Source of the DNA: Aptenodytes patagonicus
Lineage: Eukaryota > Chordata > Aves > Sphenisciformes > Spheniscidae
Length of the DNA: 64,000 bases
NCBI RefSeq assembly: GCF_965638725.1
Contig: NC_134949.1
Span: 17,296,951 to 17,360,950 of the forward strand
Reading direction: 5' to 3'
In this document: piece by piece, positions 26,225 through 38,100 of the stretch
How positions within the stretch are numbered: the stretch's first letter is position 1
Layout of the letters: the number at the start of each line of letters is the position of its first letter
Position numbers and translations under genes: made by a program
The notes under the pieces: model-generated
Told to the model about the DNA's origin: nothing
Database searches by the model: none
Seen by the model: the letters and a program-made list of their open reading frames with translations, nothing else

Positions 26225-29200
26225 CAAGACTGAAAAACAAGACCTTGACAGGTGCCTGAACAGAGGAAAATGAGGTTACAACAAAATATCCGATGTTATT
26301 TACAGGTCTCAGACTACATCCAAGAATGTGCCTGAGGTTTTTATTTAGAGTTGAGCATCTCCTCCAGCGGACCTGCATGAAGAAGCCTTGAAAATACAGC
26401 TTTGTCACAATTATTTCATCATGTCAAATTGCTCCCAAATACTCACAGTCACAAATGTGCTGTAACACTGGGGCAGCAGCAGTAGGGCTGCTCTTCAGTC
26501 ACTCCTGATGGCTGCTTCACGGCAGTGGGCCCCTCCGTGACACATCCATGCCACCTGGCATGTGACACAAACCCAAAGGACAAGATTCTGCTCCTCTACC
26601 TGAACTCTTCTGTACCACATAGACCCCACTGCCCTGTATAAAAGGTCCCGATGCAGTAACCTCTGTGTCGATATTCTTCCTGCTCATTAGTAGGCTGTAA
26701 CACGCTGGTACTCATGCGAGGAGGGAAGGGCAAAAGAGCAAACAGGAGGCTGGAGAGAGCTTTAGGTAGGAGAGCTACCACACTAGGTGCCCCAGTGCAT
26801 CTCAGGAGCCATGCTGCCTTAGCCATTATTTAAACAAGGGAAGATAGCTAAGTTGCTGGAGGCCACCACTCATGAGATCAGGCTTGCTACGTCTTAGAGA
26901 TCTGGGACTTTCATCAGGACCTTTCAACCTTCCTGGCACAACATAACCACCTACAAGTGGTTAATTTTTAGATCTTTGGCCAAGAGCTGCCATAAGATCT
27001 GGAGTGCCAGTGTACTTGTTTCCAGGCCCTCACCCTCAACTAAGTGAGTGGGCATTGCCTTCAGTGAGCTGGCTGTGCTCAGCCCCTGCAACTCTGTCGC
27101 GCAGCAGTTCACAGTCAGCAGGTCCGTTATAGACATCATTAACATGATCTCTGTCATCTCCTCTATTTTGTATAACCTGTTTTGTCGGCTCCCTCTTGGT
27201 TGTTGCTCCCAGTGTCACTTCTGCGTTCTGGAGGCAGAGCGTGACTTGTGTCAGAGCCGTCAATGAGACGCACATCCTAACCTAAGGTCCTTTGCGAGGC
27301 ATACTCCACATCAGTGCTCCTGATGACTACAGGCCACTCCTGCTCATCAGTATTGGCTGCACAGCCATGGAGGATACCCACATCTTTCTCGTGGTACATA
27401 CCAGGGTTTCCCAGCACATGTTTCAACATGTATGAGAGACAGCAACTGCACGGTCATCATCAACACCTCCTCTTCTGTTAAAATGTCTGTAGCCTTAGCT
27501 CAAAGATAATGGCAACCTCGTTTCCTGATGGATGTCTTCTGATTGCACCTTCACATGGTCCACAGCCTGTTGGTACTAAGACATCAGTCGATGTCAGTAG
27601 AAAGGGCCCTGCAGGGGTCATTGTGACCTGATGTGTTTCCCAGTCTTTATGAAGACAGCAGAGACGCATTCCCACCCGAGTGGCTTTAGGAAAAACATTA
27701 AAACCAGAGTAACTGTAGTTCCTTTCACCACTGCCTTGCACTAAGAGTATAGGGAGGCATTTTCAACTCCACAGGAAGCTCTGGCTGCCACCGCTGAGGG
27801 ATGTATGCTGTGTTCTGGGACTGAAGGGAATTCAAATACAGCTATTTGTGCTTTTGAATGGATATAGCATTCATTTCCTTAGCCCCCACCCATGCCAAGT
27901 GGAGAAAGGAGTTCTGGTATCTCAGTAGCCTTTGTTGGAAGGTAGAAATCAGAAACCCTGCTAGAAATCAATACAAGCAGCAGTAGCCTCCCACTCTCCT
28001 TGCACATGTAATGTAAGATGCATTGTGTCAGGTTCCTTCAGTAAGGGACAGGGTGAATCAACAACCCTTTCATCACCTCCTTTTTCCTCTCTTTTAGCTC
28101 CAGTGAAAGAACTGAACACAGTCTACTTTGCTAATAAATTCCCACTGTGCTTCTTCACATCAGCGTTACAGGGCAGATTTATCCCAGACCAGTGAAATTT
28201 CCTCCAACAAATGAAGGCAGGGCAGACAGCAATGGCCTTCAGTCCCAAAAGCCGAGCAATTTACACAGGTGCAGTGCAACATTTTGTTGACTGGGAGGGT
28301 GAGTTTGGACTGCTGAGTCTGCACAGCTACAGATCTTTTGATATTCCTGCTCACCTCATCCCTCTTCTGCACTAGTCCATCCAGAGGAAGCATTACTGCC
28401 TGCTGTTCCCACCATAACAGCCTCAGGATGGACTCCTCTAAGCACAGACGGCAGCTGGCCTGTGCTTCCTCCCCACCTCACCTTCCTCCACCGAGTCGGT
28501 AAACTCTTTTATGCAGGAAAAAATACAAATTCTTCTGTTAGCTCAAAGCTTTGCCTATGCACAGAGAAGAACAAACAACACAATCTGCTGTTCTGGTGAG
28601 AGAATACGTCTGTGTTTACTCTTTCCTGATCCTGCTACCAATGCGTTGAGGATTTTCTGAAAGCCTTTACTAGGAAATTGCAACCACAGCAACACCTGGG
28701 TGCTCATGTTTTGCCTGTTTTCCCTAGAAAATTCCAGCATTATAAGGCAAAATGGAAATGGGAGGCTCCAACCACGTGAGAGCTACTTATTTTATTGGGT
28801 TGATTCTTCTTAGGCTAGGGGCAGGGCAGCATCTACCAGCAGTGTAACTCTCAGGGTAGTTATTTATCTGATAGGTATTGCTGGGGGGAGATACCTACTC
28901 TAAATGCATCCATCAGAGCTTCAGACAGCATCCTGTGAAAACATGATATCTAAGAACTAACAGTATCTGATTTGATTGAAGATTTTATGCAGATACTCAT
29001 TCCCTTTTTTTGGAGCAACCCTGTCGATACCAGCTCTCTTTCTATAGAGTCCCTTCTTTGGTGGTAAACAGAAATCAGCTTCAAGCAGTTTTTCTTGATA
29101 TCATTATGTGCTCGAATATAGCGGTTTTTTTCCTTCTCCGTCTGAATATTAATACCGTTAAGGCAAAGAACAGAAGACTGAGAGGGAACACAATAGCATA

Positions 29201-30120
29201 GGTAGGGAATTTCCCTGAAGGCAATGAGCTGCTCTCTGTGCCCGCTGAGAACAGAGCAAGCATGGTTAAATACAGCAAGGGAGATTCAGTTAACTGAGTA
29301 ACCAAAGTTTTCTAACTATAAAAATCTTTAAGCAGTCTGTTCTGATGGCTAAACTGCTTTGTAGAATATACATCACTGAAAGCTCAGAAGAACAGGTTAC
29401 ACAAACATCTACCAGGAACGGCATAGGTATTTCTGTATGCAATCATTTTCTGCGGGAACTTTCCCTGACGTTACAAGGTCTATGGGGCAGACCCTTAGCT
29501 GGTGTGAGTTGCTATCCCACCACCTTAACCTCAGCTGCGCTGAAGTGCTAACCTAGGATTTCTTCTTGCTGCCCAATCTCCCCTTTCCTAAAACACAGCT
29601 GCTAAATATTAACATGAAGAATAAACATTTGGCAGATTAAATTGAACAGTCATTTCAAAATGCTGCTACAGTAAGCCGCTTTTACAATTCTCCTTTAACA
29701 CCTCTTCCAGCGATGCTGCTATTTTGGTAAAGTTTGTGAGCTGAGATACAGAGCATGACCCGACATTGTTTTAGAAATACGTCTTCACAACAATGATAAA
29801 GCTTTTATTCTGTCTACCAGTTGTAAATAGTCAAACTTCTAGCAATCTACTCAAACCTTTAGGGCTAGCTTTACTGTGCAGTTAAAGTACATACGCCTGG
29901 GCAATGCTCTCCAGCAAAATAAATTGGGGGGAAAAAAAAAAATCTGTATTTTGTTTTCTTATTTCTTCTTTTTAAAATTTGTTTTGCAGTTATTCTCTTT
30001 CGTCCTTTCCAGAATTTGGTCTCCATGGATTTCTTAATTTGCATCACTTCTGTTATTCTTTCAGTATTTTTCCCCTTCTATTTTTTCCTGTTCTACACTA
30101 TTGAAGTCTTTGCTACATGC

Positions 30121-30146
30121 AAAAAAAAAAAAAAAAAAAGAAAAAA
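30121..30146 (+). repeat. Poly(A) run
   Basis: A run of about 19 A, one G, then further A. I see no processed gene copy just upstream, so this is simple sequence rather than a proven retroposon tail. Confidence 0.8.
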
Positions 30147-30826
30147 ACCTATTCATTTTATTTATGGCTGGAGGATTCCTATGAAATAAGGCACAAAACG
30201 GCACTTTAGGTGAAATAGCTACCAACAAGAGCAAGTCACCCTTTCAGACATTTAAGAGTCTTAAAGGAGCAAGCATCTTTTGAAGACAACCTCTTGTTGC
30301 CAATTTTGGTAGGTACATATTAGGAATAATTTCTGAACAGTAGGAAATGGAATAAAAAAAATTGTTAATCCTCTCATTGCAGAGGATTTGAAAGGCATGA
30401 CTAATTGCAGAATGAATGCCCGACCCCCTTCTAATTAATGGGACTAGTGACACATTAATTAAGAACATGCATAAGCCTTTGCAAGATGTACATCATGTGC
30501 ATGTCAGTGGGTAACAGAAGTCTGGGGAGACTGTCGCTTCATTCTGAACAGAATTCATTTACCGCAACTTAAACACCAGTTAGAATCTACTAAATGTACT
30601 TAACTCTCTTACTGAAAATTTGAAATAAGAGCAATGTGACCAATGAGAATAAAAATGATTAATTCCTATTGCTCATTTACTTCATAGGGATTAAGGCAGG
30701 AGTTCCAGGGAAATAATACTTGAATTGCAAGACAGAGGTGTTCAGAGAAATTTCTGATTCTACATATTATCTTCTCGTTCATGCCATAAGACATCCCTGC
30801 AAATACTGCCTTGTTGCATAACTGCA

Positions 30827-31807
30827 TGTGGTGGGTTGACCATGGCTGCCAGTCAGATGCCCACCCAACTGCTCTGTCCCTCTCCCTCCTCAGCAGGACA
30901 GGGTGAGAAAATACGATGAAAAGCTCATGGGTTGAGATAAGGACAGGGAGATCACTCAGCAGTTGCAGTCAGGGGCAAAACAGACTCGACTTGGGGAAGA
31001 TTGATTTAATTTATTGCCAGTGAATAACAGAGTAAGATAGTCAGAAATAAAACCACAACTAAACCCACCTTCTCCCCTCCTCCCTCCCCACCTTCTTCCC
31101 AGGCCCAACTTCACTCCTGACTCTTCTACCTCCTCCCCCCACCTTGAGCAGCACAGGGGGATGGGAAATAGGGGTTGTGGTCAGTTCATAACACTTCATC
31201 TCTCCTGCTCCTTCCTTCTTCATGAAGTTCTCCCACTTGGGTCTCCCATGGGCCACAGTTCCTGCCAGAAAACCTGCTCATGCATGTGCTCGTCTCCACA
31301 TCTGCAGCTCCTGCCAGGAGCCTGCTCCAGCATGAGCTTCCCACGGGGTCACAGCCTCCTTCGGGCACATCCACCTGCTCTGGCGGGGGGTCCTCCACAG
31401 GCTGCAGGTGGATATCTGCTCCACCGTTAACCTCCATGGGCTGCAGGGGGACAGCCTGCCTCACCATGGTCTTCACCACGGGCTGCAGGGGAATCTCTGC
31501 TCTGGCACCTGGAGCACCTCCTCCCCCTCCTTCTCCACTGACCTTGGTGTCTGCAGGGATGTTTCTTTATTTTCCCTTCACTCCTTTCACAGCTGCTGTG
31601 CAGCATTTTTTACCCTTTCTTAAATATGCGATCACAGAATTGCTACCAACGTTGCCGATCAGCTCAGCCTTGGCCAGTGGCAGGTCCATCTTGGAGCCGG
31701 CTGGAACTGACTCGGTCCAACATGGGGGCAGATGCTGGTGTCTCTTCACGGAAGCCACCCATGCAGCCCCCCCCGCTACCAAAACCTTGCCACGTAAACC
31801 CAACACA
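30827..31807 (-). mobile_element. Solo LTR of a second avian endogenous retrovirus family, ~1 kb
   Basis: 981 bp with inverted ends: minus-strand start TGTGTTGGGTTTACGTGG and end GGTCAACCCACCACA. The flanks CTGCA (30822-30826) and CTTCA (31808-31812) match at four of five bases, consistent with a decayed 5-bp target duplication. Read on the minus strand it has a TATA-like CATATTTAAG near 31631-31622 and a poly(A) signal AATAAA at 31015-31010. Between them are repeats of CTGCAG-centred units (31402, 31441 and 31483) spaced by 39 and 42 bases. There are no gag, pol or env parts. The family resembles a long LTR widespread in birds, from memory. Confidence 0.85.
31186..31566 (-). other. Open frame of unknown status inside the 1 kb LTR
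   Basis: On the minus strand the frame is open for 126 codons from just after a TAA at 31569-31567, with the first ATG at 31479 (97 residues). It starts some 55 bases downstream of the TATA-like box. Its upper part holds a near-periodic repeat with cores PLQPVVKTM, PLQPMEVNG and LQPVEDPPP every 13-14 residues. I recognise no domain. It may be only a minisatellite that happens to stay in frame, so no coding function is claimed. Confidence 0.3.
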
Positions 31808-32373
31808 CTTCAAAAGCAGAAGTGTCTACAGTGCTGAAAAGCATGTTCTCCTGGGGCTATTGTTCATCTACAACGAACGTGTTTTATTTCTTACTAGAGT
31901 ATGTACTGCATCTGTAATGATTATTGCAATGAAATTCTAAAAAAACCCATCTATTTACTATATACTGTTTATAGTATAATACATATTTCACACTTCTTAG
32001 AACAGTAGTTTTCTTTCACTTTTTGTAGTTTAGATTTTTCCATAATAAATAACTCTAAATACTTGCATTATAACTAAGTTACTTCTCCCCCCTTCAATCT
32101 TTAGTTTACCTTAGTGGAGTTGCTTGGTTTTAGTGTAAGTCCAGCTTCACTAGTCGCTTTCCTTCACCCTCAGTGTTTGTCCACGCTCCCACTTGCTACA
32201 AAGCTGTGGTCAACCCAAATGGAAGCTTATGAATTACTTCTCCATCTGGATTAATCTGCCCACATTGGTTACACTGAGCACACTACTGTCAGATTTCTAC
32301 CGAACAAAGGTAGATATTTTTTCAAATCAAGTTGTGAAAAGAAGAAAACCACTGTATTGCTGTATGACGTAAT
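31808..32373. other. Gap between LTR and CERK 3' UTR
   Basis: AT-rich DNA with no recognisable gene or repeat, probably just downstream of the CERK transcript end. Confidence 0.5.
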
Positions 32374-35015
32374 TTTATTTTTTCAATGAAATGCCCTAGC
32401 ATCATAAAACAGAACACATTTTCTCATCTTGAAGCCAGCAAGATTGGGAAAAAAAAAGAAAAATCGAACTTGGTTTTCCTATACATAATTTCCATACTGA
32501 GACTACATTCAGAGAAAAAAAAAACCTAGAATTAAAATGTAAGCAGACATTACTTATGCAGCTCTCTTCTTAAAAATAAACTGGACATGTCATACAACTC
32601 ACATATGGTGCTTTGCGAGTATAAGCTACAAATAGAATTATTCAATTGCAACTATGCAGCTTTTCTATTACCTAAGACCTTTTCATCTTATTATATTGCA
32701 ACACCTTTATTATTTCCTTCACACTTCATTACCATACTACAGAACGATCTTTTCTCCTTTTCTGGTGGCTTGTTTCTCAGAAAGGGGACCTTCACTGTGG
32801 CTTTCTTTGGAAACACCAAGCACTCGGTTTCAGATATTAAAAATATTCAAAGCATTTCAATATACAATCACGACTAGATTAAGCCTCCATTTTTCAAGTC
32901 AGGGTCTCATGACTTGCTAGTAAACTAATGGAAAGAGCTGGTTAGTATTTACTCCTGTTCTCATTTATGAGAATGTGATCCGGATAGCTGTAATGCCTCT
33001 TAAATGCCCTCATCTGTTGGTGAGCTGAGTGTGCACCATCATTTCCTGCACAAGAATTACAGTAACCTGAAGTTTGGATTCTCTCAATATTCATGGATAA
33101 ACCAAAATAACTGTAGAACTTTTTAAATAAACAACACTTTCAAAAAATATTTGCATTTGTAGAACTGCATAATGTCACTTTCAATGAGGTTCTTAGGTCA
33201 AAAGTACTATTTCACTTAAACATGGCTTTAAAAATACAGTATACATAACACTTATGTTACAAATGTCTGAAAAACATTGGATCAATTAACATTTCAACTC
33301 ATTGCATTAATAAGGAAAGTAAACAGCAGTACTTTTGGAAAAGTATTCAAGTATTTCCCTGAAATACTACATAATGAAAAACAGATCCTAAACTTTGTAT
33401 GACTATACTTTAAGCAAATATCATTTGCAAGTGCTTTTTGTCATATAGAGCAGTATGAACAATACTTTGTAGCAGAGATATAGCACACCATTTTGATATT
33501 ACACAGAACTGGAATGTAAATAATTTCAATAGAAAGAAATATCAGCCATTTATAACAATTTTCAAGTGCTTCAGTAATAAACTGACCAATCACCATGGCT
33601 TACACAGAGCAAATACGAGAGACATAAAACTAATACAAGCTGAACAACAGACATGACAATAAATATACATGAACAAAGAATCTTAGCTGTTCAGACACAC
33701 AAAAAAACCCCTCAGATGCAATGAGTTTTAAAGAGAACTACACACTTCAGAAAAGATAGAAGAGATCAGGGGCTAACTTCTGATCCTCAAACAGGAATAA
33801 ATATGTACGAGAAAAGCAAAATTTAGCCCCAAGCCTACACACAAAACGTGTGTGTCCCAATACACAAATCCATACACAATTTAAATAATCACTCCATAGC
33901 TAAACATGATAGTCTAATGTTTTTTGCTATAAAAACAAATCAGCACAGTGAATTCATGATTTATCAGATGCCAGTTTCTTCCCTTGACTTCACAAAATGA
34001 ATTATTTTGTTTCATATTTAAATAAACATTATTTTTAAAACTTTCAATCAACAAATCATATTTTTAAACTTAACATTCCAACATCTTATTTTGCAAAGAC
34101 ATTTTAACGTATGTAGTAGAATCTCCAAAGAATTGTGTACTGAAGAGGGAAGCTTTTCATATGTTAATTTTAGATATTTTACAAAATTTAAAACTTGCTG
34201 GTGTTTCAGAAGATATTTATATTTTCCTTTGCCTGTGCCTTCCTGATATGATAAGTATCCCTGCGAGTTGCTTGCAAGACATTTCAGTTGCTGTGTGTGG
34301 TATTTGATATCATCCAAACAGTCACAAACCCCTTTATAATCCCAAAAAACATCATGCAAGAAAGCCTTTATAAATAGAATATATAGGATGAAGTATGATC
34401 TGTGTACAGATGTGCTTTTATTTTTCAAAGTATTTCTACACTCTTATTGTTATTACTTAAAGCCAGGAATGTGTGTTTGAATTGCATTGATAAGTTGCAA
34501 GTTATAGTCAGAATTACAAAATGAAAGATTTTACTAAAAAAAAAAAAAAAAGATGAGAATGACAACACTGTTGTCCAGCATTTAAGCCACATGCAACTAC
34601 GTAACACTCCCAGCAGAAAACATCTTCTCAGACACTGAAAATATGTTGCCTTGATATCCTGGTTTGATGACAATGGAAAGCCCAATGGTTTATAACATTT
34701 AGATATTATTGCAACACAACTGCTAAATTAGCTCTCTGGAAAAGCAGAGAATTTATCAGTCATCATGAATACATATATATAACGCCAATCCCCTCTTTTC
34801 TAACATAACTTAGATTACATTGCTCCAAGATATATTTTAATGACTACAGTGTTTTTAAAAAAATGACACAACGCAGTAAGATGTCTAAAATTATACTGAA
34901 GCCATCAAAAAAAAAAATCTAAAATTTTAAAATACTTGTCAATTTGACTAAAATGCATATTTACTCAATTTCCTTGAGCTTTTATTTTTTCTTCTCCCCA
35001 TTGGAGGAACAATGT
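32374..35015 (-). other. CERK: Probable CERK 3' UTR, end not fixed
   Basis: This AT-rich stretch follows the CERK stop codon, holds no recognisable repeat or open frame, and is about as long as the human CERK 3' UTR as I recall it. On the minus strand AATAAA hexamers occur at 32711-32706 and 32379-32374, either of which could set the end. Another lies only about 30 bases after the stop (near 34985) and is probably too close. I chose the most distal of these as an outer limit; that is inference. Confidence 0.4.
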
Positions 35016-35115
35016 CTATAGTAATTGTTCAACGCTACTCTGGCTGTAGGCAGCTTCGTCTTTACAGTTTTCCTCGATTCCCCTTGCAAATAGTTTCATT
35101 AACTGGCAGTGAACC
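35016..35115 (-). CDS. CERK: CERK last coding exon and stop codon
   Basis: After acceptor TTTTTCAG the frame reads [17 protein letters not shown], then a tail [15 protein letters not shown] and a TAG stop at 35018-35016. The first 15 residues match human CERK; the last 15 or so do not resemble the human C-terminus (NPKPDSHS) and make the protein longer. The exon continues as 3' UTR towards lower coordinates. Confidence 0.93.
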
Positions 35116-38100
35116 CTGAAAAATATGGAAATTGATTAGTAAGAAATAAATGAGTACTTCATATTTAATTCTAATAAACCATGAATTTCAAGCAGTTGGA
35201 CAAAGTTTCTTGCTCCAGATTACAGAAACTGCACTCTCATTCTTGATACAACCCTCCCCTGCAAAGAAGTATCCATCACTCCTGTTACTCCTCTTTTCCA
35301 CACAAAAAGTTCTATGGGGCACTTAGATGAGCTGATCCTATACAATATTTATAAAAATCACTTTGGACTGCTAAGTGATTATGTTTTAATGGAACACACT
35401 TGCATGTAAATATTTTGTATTGTGTTTTTGGTTCCCTTTGTTCTAAAAAGAACAAAAACAATCAACCAAAAAAAACCCAAACAAAAAAGAAAAAAGCCCT
35501 TCAAATTTCACAAACCTCTATTCCCTTCTAATTTGATTATTTGCACAACTGCAAACTTCTTTATGCATATGCCAAGGCTGGAGATAAGACTCTGCTGTGT
35601 GTCAAAAAATACAAAGTATGGGACATACTCAGTATTTATGTAAGACAAAGATGCTTACTTAAGCTTAAATTTAACAGGAAAAGCTATTGCTCAGAGTAAT
35701 GAGGTACTCCACTCATTTAAAAAAGAATCCTCCCAACACCACCTTCACTTTCAGCACTTCAAGCACGTAACATCAGTACCTAAGAAGTAAGTAGGACTTC
35801 AAAGGTAGGGCCATCCATCTATCTCAGTCAGAGTGACCATTTACAATATACATGGCTGGAGTATTCTCTGGAAAGGACTCAAAAAAGTAACAAAAAAAAT
35901 TAAGTTTATTATCAGAAGACTCAAATTTGCTATACGCAGGCACCTTTTTGGTATGTTTTTATGAGCATCTTTAAAAATCAGTGAAAAGGCTTAATGTGTT
36001 TTCTGGTACGTGGAGAGAAAAATTGATGCTTACCTCACTTCAATTGTTGAACTGTCCAGAGTTTCTCCATCACAATTCCAGGTGCTATTAGCAGTATTAC
36101 AGCAACAGGCTGGATGATCTCTGCAGAACTGGCCAAAGCGTTTCTTTCCTGTGTCCGTGACATTGCTTTCGTTGTCTTCTGAAAGCTTCGATGTAAATTG
36201 AAAACTCTTCACCCGATAAACATCTACAAATGAGAAGTCAAACTACAAAGAAAAAAATAAATCAAACCAGGCAATTAAAATTAGTTAAATACATTTGATG
36301 TGTAAAGCAACTCAGCATGCAGTATTTTGCATTCAAGAAAGTCTGTCCACTCCAGTTTTCTAGAGAAGCTTACCTGAGGCATAGAGTGATTTTTGTCAGA
36401 AACAATAAAGCAAAAATGAAACCTTACTTTTCAATGGTCTTCTTCAAGCAGCTGCAGGATTGCCACTTTATAGATAATCAGGAAACAGGTTCTGAGATTA
36501 TGAGTAAATGGGGTATAAAAACTATTAAAAAAAACCCTATAAAAACTATTATAACATGGAATCAAAGTCAAAAAGGTTTGGATCGGATCTTTGTACCATC
36601 CTCAGGACCTGTTCAACTACAGTCCTTAAGACACATGGGCTTTTCTGAAAAGCCTTCTGCTTCTGCATTTGGAACAATGCCCTGAAGGTGAGAATTCCAT
36701 GGCAGTGTGATCGAATCACAGAGCTGGGTGTATACGAAAGTAAGAATAGAGGGCAGTATTATCACATTCCAACAAAATAAAAATAATTTTAACTAGTTAA
36801 TTCAGCTAGAAAACATAGGACAATTAAGAGATTGCTCTTATAACAGAGGGTGGAGATTTACACCGCAATATTGTACAAATGCTTTAAAACAGGCTTTGTA
36901 AATTAAAGGAACATCAAATTAGAGGGTGCCCCCACCTGCCCTGAAAGCAACTTAACTGATATGGACTTAAAACATTTAGCAAGCTGTAATAAATACAGAC
37001 ACGTCATTTAGCAAAGCCAATGGAGTATGCCTGTATGCGTCTATGGGAGGGGGGTGGCAAGGAAGCAAAAGTGAATAAAGAAACAGTTTACCCATAAACT
37101 AGTCTGTATTAATGTACAGTCACCTTGTTCTTCTTTTTTCTTTTCACATTTTAAGTTTTCAAACTTAAGTTTTCCCACTATTATGGTAGACACTAACCTG
37201 GGATGAGGACATATGTACAACCCTGCATTTTATCTACACTGCAAAACCAACACATCCCAGAGAGAAACAGTGGGGAAGCACTGGAAGGGGAACGACCACA
37301 GTGGCAATCACAAAAAGCATCAGAGTTGAAGGGACATCCTAGGTCTTAAGTTCCCTTGGCTTTTAACCATAAACAAACTGTGAAGCTGCCAAATTCCACA
37401 CTTGGAAGCAGTGGCTCATGGATACAACGAGCCTCACTAAGCAGTGTTGCTAGTCTGAACAGCTTAGTTGCAAAAACTCGTATCCACGGCTGCAGAGCCA
37501 CCCATGAGTGCTCTCACATCTCAAGTCTAAGCAGAATATAGTCTCTTGATAAATGTTGAAGCCAGTTTGAAAGGTAGACAGGGAAGGCTTCAAATAATCA
37601 AAAATATCAAGGGAACAGTGAGAGTGAGTGGGAAGGAGTGAAGGGAAGAAGAGGAGACTGAGAATAGCAGGAAGGAGTTACAGACACACACACACAATGT
37701 CTCAGGGAATGGTAATGAGGAAATACAGGAAAGAGAATCTATACTAATTCTTCTACAGAGGAGGAAGAATAGCATCATAAACAAGTGAGATTTATTATTG
37801 TTTTTATAACCAGATGACGTTAGTCCATTGTTCGGATAATTTCCAGAACATGTTAATAATATCAGGTTGTAACAAATATTAAGTGTAGGTATTCACAACC
37901 ATAGCTCTGGTTTCAACAGATATTACAATCCAAAAAAGATATTTACAACTTCTACCTCAGCTACGTTATACTGCTGTGAGCAGTTTTTCATGACAAATAC
38001 ATGAGGGCACAGTTGTGGTAAAATCACTTTAAATATTGTCCAAACAGCAAATACATGGAATAATGTTATGAAACAGAATTCAATTAGCAAAAGTGGAATT

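Larger units (their letters stand above)
20691..30826. other. Intergenic, no gene recognised
   Basis: No supported gene. Just after the CR1 is a 15-bp direct repeat, TTCCAGACAAAGTTC, at 20715-20729 and 20741-20755. A compact hairpin lies at 26196-26224. An A-rich run of about 19 bases starts at 30121. By human gene order the neighbour beyond the CERK 3' end would be GRAMD4; I see no exon of it here. Confidence 0.55.

Noticed and set aside
30121..30146. Poly(A) run considered as the tail of a processed pseudogene
   Set aside because: No gene-like sequence precedes it on the plus strand, and no target duplication is visible.
31280..31837. Plus-strand open frame of 185 codons
   Set aside because: It is antisense to the 1 kb LTR, its composition follows from the GC-rich repeats, and there is no recognisable domain.
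37318..37350. Possible CR1 3' tip
   Set aside because: Only about 20 weakly matching bases, below what I would call.
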